Source: JAMXLO01 sp963832895
GTDB lineage: Bacteria > Pseudomonadota > Alphaproteobacteria > Acetobacterales > Acetobacteraceae
Length of the DNA: 64,000 bases
Direction: 5' to 3'
Assembly: GCA_963832895.1 (NCBI GenBank)
Contig: CAWHVQ010000018.1
Location: forward strand, 55,154-119,153
Of the stretch, positions 25,579 to 33,817 are shown piece after piece. The position numbers were made by a program, and so were the translations under genes. The notes under the pieces are model-generated. The model did not search any database, was not told where the DNA came from, and worked only from the letters and a program-made list of their open reading frames with translations. Positions within the stretch are counted from its first letter, which is position 1. Each line of letters begins with the position of its first letter.

Positions 25579-26767
25579 GCGACGCATTCTCCGTTGTTGT
25601 GCGATAGACCGCGGTCTCGAAGTCATCCAGCAGTTGCAGCACTGGCTGGTCGGCAAACGGCAGGATCTGGGTCAGGATCACGCCCGCCACGTGTCGTTTT
25701 GGATCGAGCCAGTAATAGGTGTTGAACAAGCCCGCCCATGCGAGACTGCCGGCGCTGCGCCGTCCGGGCACGTCCTCGGTATTGATCAGCCAGGTGAGGC
25801 CCCATTTCTTCGTCATGCCTGGGAAGAATTCGGCGTCGTTCGACACCGCGGGATGCACCGTCGGCAACTTCTGAGCGTCGAGATCGCCGATGTGGTTCTG
25901 TGCCATCAGCGCCACCGTCTCGGGCTTCAGCACGCGTGCGTTGTCCAGTGCGCCGCCGTTCAGCAGCATGCGCAGGAACGCCATGTAGTCGGGACCGGTC
26001 GAGAACAGCGCGCCGCCGCCGGCGAAGAACTCCGACTGCGCAGGCGGCGTCTGCGGTATGGGGTCCAGCGATCCGTCGGGCTTGCGGGCCTGCACGTGGG
26101 CAAAGCGCGCGAACTGCGCCGCGCTGGGCATGAAGCCGGTATCCTGCATGCCGAGAGGGCCGAAGATGTTCTCGCGCATATACGTATCGAGATCCTTGCC
26201 GCTCACCGTCTCGACCATGCGGCCGGCCCAATCGATGTTGATGCCGTACTCCCAGCGCTCACCTGGCTCGAACGCGAGCGGCGCGTTCAGCGCGGCAAGC
26301 TGGCCGGACAGGATTGTGGGATGGCCGGTCGTCTCATAGTAGCGGTTAAGCTGCGCATTCCAGATGTGGTAGACGAAGCCCGCGGTGTGCGTGAGCAGCA
26401 TGCGCAGCGTGATCTTGCGTCGCGCCGCCCGCAGGATCGGCTTGCCATCGGCCTCGAAGCCTTCGAGCACCTTCGGTTCGGCCAGTTCCGGCATGATCTC
26501 GCCGGCGGGCTGATCGAGCGACAGCTTGCCACGCTCGACGCATTGCATCGCGGCGACGCCGGTCACGGCCTTGGTCATCGAGGCGATGCGGAATATCGTG
26601 TCCCCCTGCATCGGGGTGGAGTCCGCGACACCGCGCCGGCCGAAGGCGCCCTGGTAGAACGTGCCGTTGCGGTCCGCCGCCAGCGCAACGACACCGGGCA
26701 CGCGCCCATCGCTGACCGCGTCGTTCAGCAGGTGGTCGATGTTGTTGTTCGCCGTGGGGTTTGCCAT
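25571..26767 (-). CDS. Serine hydrolase, beta-lactamase-related
   Basis: A 398-residue class C beta-lactamase-fold hydrolase without a signal peptide. Motifs are SxxK in FRIASMTKAVTGVAAM (about residue 65), YGIN in RWEYGINIDWAGRMVE (YxN) and a late WAGLFNTYYWLDP. Such proteins are usually esterases or D-aminopeptidase-like enzymes. The start is set at MANPTANNNIDHLLND (26767). It is the first gene of a minus-strand operon with overlapping junctions to the SelA-like enzyme and then an aminotransferase, suggesting it releases an amino compound used by them. Confidence 0.88.
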   Translation of the reverse strand: MANPTANNNIDHLLNDAVSDGRVPGVVALAADRNGTFYQGAFGRRGVADSTPMQGDTIFRIASMTKAVTGVAAMQCVERGKLSLDQPAGEIMPELAEPKVLEGFEADGKPILRAARRKITLRMLLTHTAGFVYHIWNAQLNRYYETTGHPTILSGQLAALNAPLAFEPGERWEYGINIDWAGRMVETVSGKDLDTYMRENIFGPLGMQDTGFMPSAAQFARFAHVQARKPDGSLDPIPQTPPAQSEFFAGGGALFSTGPDYMAFLRMLLNGGALDNARVLKPETVALMAQNHIGDLDAQKLPTVHPAVSNDAEFFPGMTKKWGLTWLINTEDVPGRRSAGSLAWAGLFNTYYWLDPKRHVAGVILTQILPFADQPVLQLLDDFETAVYRTTTENASHG

Positions 26768-26861
26768 GCGGGTCTCCAGGTTTTGCCACAGTATGCCTCG
26801 CTGTTGCACCGTCTGGCCAGCGGCGCGACAATGGATTGTCCCGCAAAACAGGAGGCGTCCG

Positions 26862-27593
26862 ATGATCGAAAGCGAAGTCATCGTCACAACGAAGCATGGG
26901 CGGATGCCGACCTTCATGGCTGCCCCGGAGAGCGAAGGTCCTCACCCCGGCATCATCTTCTACATGGACGCGCCGGGCATTCGCGAGGAGCTGCGCAACA
27001 TGGCGCGTCGCGTCGCCAGGCACGGCTATGTCTGCCTGCTGCCCGACATGTACTACCGGCTGGGCACGGTGCGCTTCGATATTCCCCGGCGCGACGACGG
27101 CATGTCGGGCGTCATCCGGGCGTCGATGAACAGCCTGAGCATTCCGTTCATCAATGACGACACCGCGGCGATGCTGGCCTGGTTCGACGCGAATGAGCGC
27201 GTGAAGCCGGGGCCCGTCGGTTGCGTCGGGCATTGCATGAGTGGGCGCTACATAACGTCCGTCGCCGCAGCATTTCCGCATCGCATGGCGGCCGCGGCGT
27301 CGTTGTATGGCGTGGGCATTGTCACCGACAAGGAGGACTCACCGCATCTGTCACTCGGCAATATCAAGGGCGAACTCTATTATGCCTTTGCCGAGCATGA
27401 TCAGTCTGTGCCGGCTAACGTGATTCCTGATCTGAAGGCGGCGCTGAACAAGACCGACGTGAAGGCGACGGTGGAAGTGTTCCCCGGCACACATCACGGC
27501 TTCTGCTTCCCGGAGCGCGCAGTGTACGACACGCTCGCGTCCGAGACGACGTGGGCGAAGATCTTCGCCTTGTGGGACCGCCATCTGAAATAG
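26862..27593 (+). CDS. Dienelactone hydrolase family protein
   Basis: A 243-residue alpha/beta hydrolase of the dienelactone hydrolase family, which opens lactones in ring-cleavage pathways. The catalytic triad is Cys in GCVGHCMSGRY, Asp in FAEHDQSVP and His in PGTHHGFCFP. A strong ribosome site AGGAGGCG lies before ATG 26862. It is divergent from the serine hydrolase with a 94-base gap that must hold both promoters. The MFS transporter follows in the same direction after 118 bases. Confidence 0.92.
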   Translation: MIESEVIVTTKHGRMPTFMAAPESEGPHPGIIFYMDAPGIREELRNMARRVARHGYVCLLPDMYYRLGTVRFDIPRRDDGMSGVIRASMNSLSIPFINDDTAAMLAWFDANERVKPGPVGCVGHCMSGRYITSVAAAFPHRMAAAASLYGVGIVTDKEDSPHLSLGNIKGELYYAFAEHDQSVPANVIPDLKAALNKTDVKATVEVFPGTHHGFCFPERAVYDTLASETTWAKIFALWDRHLK

Positions 27594-27711
27594 CCGGGCC
27601 ACCCGGACCATGTCATTGCGAGTTCCACACCCCCATGGCGGCGGCCCTCGCCAATGAAACCGGTGCGCTTGTAGATAGGCGCTGCCCAAAGCCAACCAAG
27701 GGAGGATCGAG

Positions 27712-29040
27712 ATGACTATGTCCGGCGCGCTAGCCAGGGCCAGACCCGCCAGCAATTACCGCTGGGTCATCTGCGGTCTGCTGTTCGTCATCACCACCAT
27801 CAACTATATGGACCGCAACATTCTCGGCGTGCTCAAGCCGACGATCCAGGGCGATCTGCACTTTACCGAAACCGATTTCGGCAACATCATCTTCTTCTTT
27901 TCTATCGCCTATGCGATCGGCTATGCAGGGATGGGGTGGCTCACCGACAAGATCGGTATCCGCCTTGGTCTTGCCGCCGCCGCGATCCTATGGTGCCTGG
28001 CGTCCACCGCACATGGCATGGTCAGTTCCGTTGCCGGGTTCATCTTCGCCCGCATCGTCCTCGGTCTCGGCGAAGGTGGGAATTTCCCAACCTGCATCAA
28101 GACTATCGCCACATGGTTCCCTGTTCGCGACCGCGCTTTCGCCACCGGCATCTTCAACTCAGGCAGCAATATCGGCGCAATGCTGGCGCCGCTGATCGGT
28201 GCTCTGGTCGTCGCCCTGTCCGGCTGGCAATCCGCGTTCTACGTCACCGGCGCGATTGGGTTCGTCTGGGTCGTGTTCTGGCTGATAAGCTATCGCGATC
28301 CTGCGCAGCACCCACGCGTCACGTCGAGCGAACTCGCTTACATCAACCATGATCCGGAAGTCTCGGTGCAGAAGGTTCCTTGGGGCAAGTTGCTCGTCTA
28401 TCCCGGTACTTGGGTCTATATCGCCGGCGGCGTGCTGACCAATCCAGCCTGGTGGTTCTACAACAACTGGGTACCGAGCTTTCTCAACTCAAAATTCCAT
28501 GTGTCGTTGTTCGCTGTGGGATTGCCGCTGATATTGATCTACCTGCTCACCGACGTAGGCTCGATCGCCGGCGGCTGGGTCTCCTCGGCTCTGATCAAGA
28601 GCGGCATGGATGTGTTCCCCGCCCGCAAGATCACGCTGCTTATCTGTGCCGCCTGCACGATCCCGGTATTCCTTGCGCCACAGCTTGACAGCATGTGGAC
28701 CGCCGTCGTGCTGATCGGCATCGCCATGGCAGCGCATCAAGGCTTCTCTGCAAATTTGTTCACGCTGGTATCCGATACCATGCCCCGCGGGGCGGTCGCC
28801 TCGACGGTCGGGCTCGGCGGCGCCATAAGCTCCGTCGCCGGTGCCTTCTCCGCCGCGGTCATCGGCCGTGTGCTTGACGCAACCGGCAACAACTACACCG
28901 TCGTTTTCTTCGCCTGTGCCAGCGTGTATGTGATCGCAGCCGTCATCATCCACTTCATCCTCCCGCGCCGCAGGGCTTCGATGGTTGCGGTCCCTGCCGG
29001 TTCTGATGGGATGGCCTCTACCGTGCTCTCAGCTGAGTGA
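27712..29040 (+). CDS. MFS transporter, ACS/ExuT-like
   Basis: A 442-residue inner-membrane protein with about 12 hydrophobic helices. The anion:cation symporter signature is clear: TTINYMDRNILGVLKPTIQ in helix 1, GWLTDKIGIRLGL in loop 2-3, and GLGEGGNFPTCIKTIATWFP. This group imports organic acids such as hexuronates, galactarate, tartrate or aromatic acids. GGGAGGATC precedes the ATG. It sits next to a dienelactone hydrolase and convergent to fumarylacetoacetase, consistent with uptake of an organic acid for catabolism; the substrate is inferred only in class. Confidence 0.92.
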   Translation: MTMSGALARARPASNYRWVICGLLFVITTINYMDRNILGVLKPTIQGDLHFTETDFGNIIFFFSIAYAIGYAGMGWLTDKIGIRLGLAAAAILWCLASTAHGMVSSVAGFIFARIVLGLGEGGNFPTCIKTIATWFPVRDRAFATGIFNSGSNIGAMLAPLIGALVVALSGWQSAFYVTGAIGFVWVVFWLISYRDPAQHPRVTSSELAYINHDPEVSVQKVPWGKLLVYPGTWVYIAGGVLTNPAWWFYNNWVPSFLNSKFHVSLFAVGLPLILIYLLTDVGSIAGGWVSSALIKSGMDVFPARKITLLICAACTIPVFLAPQLDSMWTAVVLIGIAMAAHQGFSANLFTLVSDTMPRGAVASTVGLGGAISSVAGAFSAAVIGRVLDATGNNYTVVFFACASVYVIAAVIIHFILPRRRASMVAVPAGSDGMASTVLSAE

Positions 29041-29064
29041 CTGCCGCTTCAGCGGTCGTTGGTA

Positions 29065-30366
29065 TCAGGCACCCCCGACGACCCTGCCGCGGCACTCGCC
29101 GAAGCCGATTGTCACCGCGCCGGGCCGCCGGCAATGGGCGCGGAAAATAACCTCGTCGTCGTCCTCCAGGTAGCGACGCGTTTCACCATTGGTCAGTGTG
29201 ATCGCGTCGCGCCCGCCGAAGGTCATTTCCAGCAGGCAGCCGATACCGGTCGCATCGGTTCCCGATATGGTGCCGCTGCCAAACAAATCGCCAGGCCGGA
29301 GGTTGCAGCCGTTCGACGCATGGTGCGCGACCATCTGCGCCACGGTCCAGTAGAGTTCGCGCGTATTGGAGCGGCACATGCGATGCGGCTCGATGCCCGC
29401 GGCACGCATCGCCGGCGTTGACAGGAACACCTCGCAGTCGATGTCGAGAGCACCATGTGACTGATCGGCCGCGTCGAGAAGATACGACAACGGTGCGGGG
29501 TCGCCATCGGGCCGCGCGGGCTGGGCCACGCGGAATGGCTCGAGCGCCTCCGTCGTGATGATCCACGGCGAAACCGAAGTGCGGAAGCTCTTCCCAAGAA
29601 ACGGGCCGAGCGGCTGCGATTCCCAGGACTGGATGTCGCGCGCCGACCAGTCGTTCAGCAGACAGAAGCCGGCAATGTGCTGTGCGGCGTGGCCGATCGG
29701 TATCGCTTCGTCCTGTCGATTGCCGTGGCCGATCCACACGCCGAGTTCCAGCTCGTAGTCGAGATTGCGGCATGGCCCGAATATCGGCGCGGCCTCGTTC
29801 GGCAGCTTGCGCTGTCCATTCGGTCGTCGCACGTCGTCGCCCGACGGCCGCACCGATGAGGCGCGGCTGTGATAGGCAACCGGCACGTACTTGTAGTTGG
29901 GCATCAGCGGATTGTCGGGGCGCGAGATCTGTCCGCCCTTGCGCGCGTGGTGGATGCCGGCGAAGAAGTCGGTGTAGTCGCCGACATTCGCCGGCAGATG
30001 CATCGTGCAGGCAGCCGCATCGTGCAGCAGTCGCGATGCATGGCCGCGTGCATCGCTATCGGCGGCCAGTATCTCCGAGAGGCGCTGGCGCAACGCGCGA
30101 CGCGCGGTCGCCGGCAATGCCAGCAGCGGATTCAGCTCCGGTCCCGCCGCCGCTTCGGCGGCATCGCGCGCGACACCGGTGAACAGCCCGGCCTCGACCG
30201 CTGCACCGATGTCGAGAATGGCATCGCCGATCGCGACACCGCCACGTGGTTTGTCGCCATGCGTGCTGAACACGCCGAACGGAAGATTTTGGAGGGGGAA
30301 TTCAGTGTGGCCATTGGCGGATGCGACCCAGCTCGGGCGATTCGGATCATGCGTTGCGTCGGTCAT
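29065..30366 (-). CDS. fahA: Fumarylacetoacetase
   Basis: A 433-residue enzyme for the last step of tyrosine/homogentisate breakdown: fumarylacetoacetate to fumarate and acetoacetate. The family N-domain is present (PLQNLPFGVFSTHGDKPRGG), then DYTDFFAGIHHARKGG with the catalytic His region. Metal-binding residues are in LDYELELGVWIG and LNDWSARDIQSWE. The C-terminal DGRDA-like loop (GGRDAITLTNGETR) is intact. Homogentisate dioxygenase and maleylacetoacetate isomerase are not adjacent, which is unusual for this pathway. It is divergent from a MarR regulator with an 85-base gap. Confidence 0.94.
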   Translation of the reverse strand: MTDATHDPNRPSWVASANGHTEFPLQNLPFGVFSTHGDKPRGGVAIGDAILDIGAAVEAGLFTGVARDAAEAAAGPELNPLLALPATARRALRQRLSEILAADSDARGHASRLLHDAAACTMHLPANVGDYTDFFAGIHHARKGGQISRPDNPLMPNYKYVPVAYHSRASSVRPSGDDVRRPNGQRKLPNEAAPIFGPCRNLDYELELGVWIGHGNRQDEAIPIGHAAQHIAGFCLLNDWSARDIQSWESQPLGPFLGKSFRTSVSPWIITTEALEPFRVAQPARPDGDPAPLSYLLDAADQSHGALDIDCEVFLSTPAMRAAGIEPHRMCRSNTRELYWTVAQMVAHHASNGCNLRPGDLFGSGTISGTDATGIGCLLEMTFGGRDAITLTNGETRRYLEDDDEVIFRAHCRRPGAVTIGFGECRGRVVGGA

Positions 30367-30412
30367 ATTTGCGCTCCCCCTCTGGCCCAGCCTAGCGCGC
30401 AGCGCCTCAGCG

Positions 30413-30422
30413 AGATATATCT
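30413..30422. promoter_or_regulatory. Palindrome AGATATATCT in the fahA-marR gap
   Basis: A perfect 10-bp AT-rich dyad lies in the 85-base region between the divergent fumarylacetoacetase and MarR genes. It is 30 bases before the MarR ATG. MarR proteins commonly bind such dyads and repress both the target and their own gene, so this is a candidate operator. Confidence 0.45.
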
Positions 30423-30451
30423 GGGGCAGCTAGCCCAGGGGATCATTCCCA

Positions 30452-30970
30452 ATGAAAACAAAGTCAGGGAGGACACGCCGGGAAACTCCGGCGGGTAACG
30501 GCGAGGCCTTCAAGTTGGAGAATTTCCTGCCGTACCGGCTATCGGTTGCCGCGACCCGTGTTTCGCGTCTGTTTGCCCGCCGCTATTTCGAGGCGTTCGG
30601 TCTGAGCATTCCGGAATGGCGCGTGCTCGCGATCGTCGGCCGCCTCGGCACATTATCGCCGAGCGTGGTTGGTGAAGCGACAGCGATGGACAAGGTGAAG
30701 GTGAGCCGCGCCGCCGCGAGCCTCGTTGCGCGCGGCCTGGTACGGCAGACCCAGGATCCGCAGGATGGGCGCGGACGACTGTTGCGTCTGACGCGTCGTG
30801 GTGTGGCGGTCTATGAGGGCATGGTGCCGCTCGCGTGCGAACTCGAGGGCCAGCTTGCCGAGGGCTTGAGCCGCTCGGAATGGAGCGTATTGCTGAAGGC
30901 GCTCGACAAGCTCAGCCTGCACGTCAAGGACGCCCGAGGCGGTGACGGTCACGGCATGTCCGTGAACTGA
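30452..30970 (+). CDS. MarR family transcriptional regulator
   Basis: A 172-residue winged-helix regulator. The helix-turn-helix runs through LGTLSPSVVGEATAMDKVKV and SRAAASLVARGLV, and the wing is DPQDGRGRLLRLT, the standard MarR DxRxxRLxLT pattern. The first 20 residues are basic and disordered-looking. Its divergent position to fumarylacetoacetase suggests control of homogentisate/tyrosine catabolism, with an aromatic acid as possible ligand; this is inference from position. EF-G-like protein follows after 70 bases and may be separately transcribed. Confidence 0.9.
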   Translation: MKTKSGRTRRETPAGNGEAFKLENFLPYRLSVAATRVSRLFARRYFEAFGLSIPEWRVLAIVGRLGTLSPSVVGEATAMDKVKVSRAAASLVARGLVRQTQDPQDGRGRLLRLTRRGVAVYEGMVPLACELEGQLAEGLSRSEWSVLLKALDKLSLHVKDARGGDGHGMSVN

Positions 30971-31040
30971 AGGCGGGACTGGCCTGTCACAGAAACTTCG
31001 CTAGGATCATGGGTGAAGCAGCTCATGGGAGGGCGCCCGC

Positions 31041-33011
31041 ATGTCAGGAACACAGAACGGCAGAAGTCCCCGCTCGGTGGCGCTGGTCGGACCATACAGC
31101 AGCGGCAAATCGACGTTGTTCGAGGCGCTGATGGAGGCTTCGGGGTCGCCGGTAAAGCGGCCGGCAGATCCACGCAATCGTCCGGCGACCACCGAGGTCA
31201 GGCTCGGTCATTGCTCCTATCTCGGCGACGCGTGGACGGTGCTGGACTGCCCCGGTTCCGTGGAATTCGCCTACGAAACGAGTTGCGCGCTGGCCATGGC
31301 CGATCTAGCCGTGGTTGTGTGCGAGCCGGCGCCGGCACGCGCGCTAACCGTCGCGCCACTGTTGAAGCAGCTTGCCGATGAGGGCATTCCGCACCTGCTG
31401 TTCATCAACAAGATCGATACGCTGGAAGGCAGCGTGAGCGACACGCTCGCCGCCTTGCAGGGGTTTGCCGGCTCGCCGCTGGTGTTGCGCCAGGTGCCGA
31501 TCATGCATGGCGAGACTGTGGGCGGTTATGTCGATGTGGTGAGCGAGCGGGCGTATCGCTACCGCAAGGGGCAGCCTTCGGAACTGATCCAGATTCCGTC
31601 CGAGCTACAGGACGACGAGCAGGATGCGCTGAACAAGCTGGTCGAGGTGTTGGCTGATCGCGACGACGCGCTGCTCGAGAAGGTGCTCGAGGACGTGAAG
31701 CCGACCACGGCGGAGATCTACAACGATCTGCGCAAGGATCTCGCTGCGGGCGCGGTGATCCAGGTGCTGCTGGGGGCGGCGGAGAATTCAGGCGGCGTGC
31801 GGCGCCTGTGGAAGGCGCTGCGTCACGACACCCCGATGACGCAGGAGACTGCGGGGCGCAAGGCGATCGAAACCGATGGGCCGCCGCTCGCGCAGATCTT
31901 CAAGACGGTGCATGCCGGTCACACCGGCAAGCTGTCCTATGCACGTATCTGGCGCGGCACGATCAAGGACGGCGTCACACTCGGTGGCACGCGGCTGGGG
32001 GGCATTTATCGCATGCCGGGAGGCGAGCTTGCCAAGATCGCAGAGGCGGTCGAGGGCGACCTGGTCGCGTTGGGCCGGTTGGATGGTGTGCCGACCGGCG
32101 CCACGGTGTCGCCTGGTGCCGCTCCGGAACAGTTGCCCTTCCCCGCGCCGCCGCAGCCGGTGTACTCGCTGGCGATCGCGACATCGGACCACAAGGACGA
32201 TGCGAAACTTAGCGGCGCGTTGCATAAGCAGCGCGAGACCGATCCGACGTTAGGGCTGGAGCAGCAGCAGGATACCAGCGAGACCGTAATGTTCGGTCAG
32301 GGCGAGATGCATCTGAACTCGACGGTGGAACGCCTGGCGAAGGACTATGGGCTCAAAGTCGCCACGCACAAACCGCAGGTGGCCTACAAGGAGACCATCC
32401 GCCGGGCGGTGCACGAGCACGGGCGGCTGAAGAAGCAGAGCGGCGGGCACGGGCAGTTCGCCGATGTGAAGATCGACATAGCACCGCGTCCGCGCGGCGA
32501 GGGCTTCGAGTTCATCGATAAGATCGTCGGTGGCGCGGTGCCGCGGAACTTCATTCCAGCGGTGGAGGAGGCGGCGGAGGAGTCGGCGAAGAAGGGGCCG
32601 TTCGGGTTCCCGGTGGTCGATATTTCGGTGACACTGGTCGATGGCGGGTTCCATTCGGTGGACAGCTCCGACATGGCGTTCAAGACCGCGACGAGCCTGG
32701 CGATGAAGGAGGGGCTGACAAAGGCCGATCCGATCCTGCTGGAGCCGGTCGATCACGTGACCATCAGCGTGCCGAGCGAGTTCACGCCGCGCGCACAGCG
32801 GCTGCTGACGGGACGCCGTGGGCAGATCCTCGGATTTTCCGAGAAGGAGGGCTGGCCGGGCTGGGATGACGTCGTGGCGCTGGTGCCAGAAGCGGAGCTG
32901 CACGATCTGATCATAGACCTGCGATCGCAGACTTTGGGTCTCGGCACATATCGCCGGAAGTTCGATCACCTGGCGGAGTCACGCGCCGAGATGAAGCGCG
33001 GAGCAGCGTAG
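31041..33011 (+). CDS. Elongation factor G-like GTPase (EF-G2 type)
   Basis: A 656-residue translational GTPase with the five-domain EF-G layout. G1 is VGPYSSGKSTLFEAL, G3 is VLDCPGSVEF (DCPG) and G4 is FINKIDTLEG. Domain IV is seen at VAYKETIRRAVHEHGRLKKQ and domain V at TGRRGQILGF. It is shorter than true EF-G (about 690-700) and has an unusual G1 start, matching the 'elongation factor G-like protein' clade found as a second copy in many alphaproteobacteria. Its role is not established. Two bases separate its stop from the GTG of the following SDR, so the two are probably co-transcribed. Confidence 0.9.
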   Translation: MSGTQNGRSPRSVALVGPYSSGKSTLFEALMEASGSPVKRPADPRNRPATTEVRLGHCSYLGDAWTVLDCPGSVEFAYETSCALAMADLAVVVCEPAPARALTVAPLLKQLADEGIPHLLFINKIDTLEGSVSDTLAALQGFAGSPLVLRQVPIMHGETVGGYVDVVSERAYRYRKGQPSELIQIPSELQDDEQDALNKLVEVLADRDDALLEKVLEDVKPTTAEIYNDLRKDLAAGAVIQVLLGAAENSGGVRRLWKALRHDTPMTQETAGRKAIETDGPPLAQIFKTVHAGHTGKLSYARIWRGTIKDGVTLGGTRLGGIYRMPGGELAKIAEAVEGDLVALGRLDGVPTGATVSPGAAPEQLPFPAPPQPVYSLAIATSDHKDDAKLSGALHKQRETDPTLGLEQQQDTSETVMFGQGEMHLNSTVERLAKDYGLKVATHKPQVAYKETIRRAVHEHGRLKKQSGGHGQFADVKIDIAPRPRGEGFEFIDKIVGGAVPRNFIPAVEEAAEESAKKGPFGFPVVDISVTLVDGGFHSVDSSDMAFKTATSLAMKEGLTKADPILLEPVDHVTISVPSEFTPRAQRLLTGRRGQILGFSEKEGWPGWDDVVALVPEAELHDLIIDLRSQTLGLGTYRRKFDHLAESRAEMKRGAA

Positions 33012-33013
33012 CT

Positions 33014-33778
33014 GTGGTTCTGTTCGACCTCACCGGGAAGGTGGCGCTGGTTACCGGCGGCAACGGCGGCATCGGGTTGGGCATGGCGCAAGGCATGGCG
33101 TCATGCGGCGCGTCGATCGTGATCGCCGGACGCAATGCTGAGAAGGCGGGCCCGGCGCTCGCCTCGCTGCGCGAACTGGGCGCGCGATGCGCGTTCATCA
33201 CCGGCGATGTCACGAAGAAGACGGCCTGCGTGAAGCTGGTCGCCGATACGGTGGCGGAGTTCGGGCGGCTGGACATCCTGGTGAACAACGCAGGCACTGC
33301 GATCCGCAAGATGCCGCAGGACTACACCGAGGACGAGTGGCACGAGGTGCTGGACACCAACCTGACCAGCGCGTTCCTGTGCTCGCAGGCGGCGTATGCG
33401 CCGATGAAGGCGGCGGGCGGCGGCAAGATGATCAACATCGGCTCGATGATGTCGCTGTTCGGCGCGCCGTACGCGACACCGTATGCATCGAGCAAGGGCG
33501 GCATCGTGCAGATGACGCGCGCGATGGCGACTGCATGGGCCAAGGACAACATTCAGGTCAATGCGGTGCTGCCCGGCTGGATCGACACCGACCTGACGAA
33601 GCGCGCGCGTCGCGAGGTCTCGGGACTGCACGAGCGCGTCGAGAACCGCACGCCGGTGGGACGTTGGGGCACGCCGCCGGACATGGCGGGGATCGCGGCG
33701 TTTCTCGCCAGTCCCGCGTCGGATTTCGTGACCGGGACGGCAATTCCGGTTGATGGCGGCTATTCGATCGGGATGTAG
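33014..33778 (+). CDS. SDR family oxidoreductase (GTG start)
   Basis: A 254-residue classical short-chain dehydrogenase. The cofactor motif is VTGGNGGIGLGMA (TGxxxGxG), and NNAG is in DILVNNAGTA. The catalytic Ser is in INIGSMMSLFG, and Tyr/Lys are in YASSKGG. Arg at position 40 of AGRNAEK suggests a preference for NADP, though this is soft. The start is GTG two bases after the EF-G-like stop; no ATG gives the complete Rossmann strand. It probably shares a transcript with the EF-G-like gene. Confidence 0.9.
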   Translation: MVLFDLTGKVALVTGGNGGIGLGMAQGMASCGASIVIAGRNAEKAGPALASLRELGARCAFITGDVTKKTACVKLVADTVAEFGRLDILVNNAGTAIRKMPQDYTEDEWHEVLDTNLTSAFLCSQAAYAPMKAAGGGKMINIGSMMSLFGAPYATPYASSKGGIVQMTRAMATAWAKDNIQVNAVLPGWIDTDLTKRARREVSGLHERVENRTPVGRWGTPPDMAGIAAFLASPASDFVTGTAIPVDGGYSIGM

Positions 33779-33817
33779 CGGTCGGTCGCAAAGTTGCCTA
33801 CGAGGCGAGACAGTTGA

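Noticed and set aside
25550..27157. 535-codon plus-strand open frame
   Set aside because: Antisense to the serine hydrolase, then out of frame over the dienelactone hydrolase; His/Arg-rich shadow.
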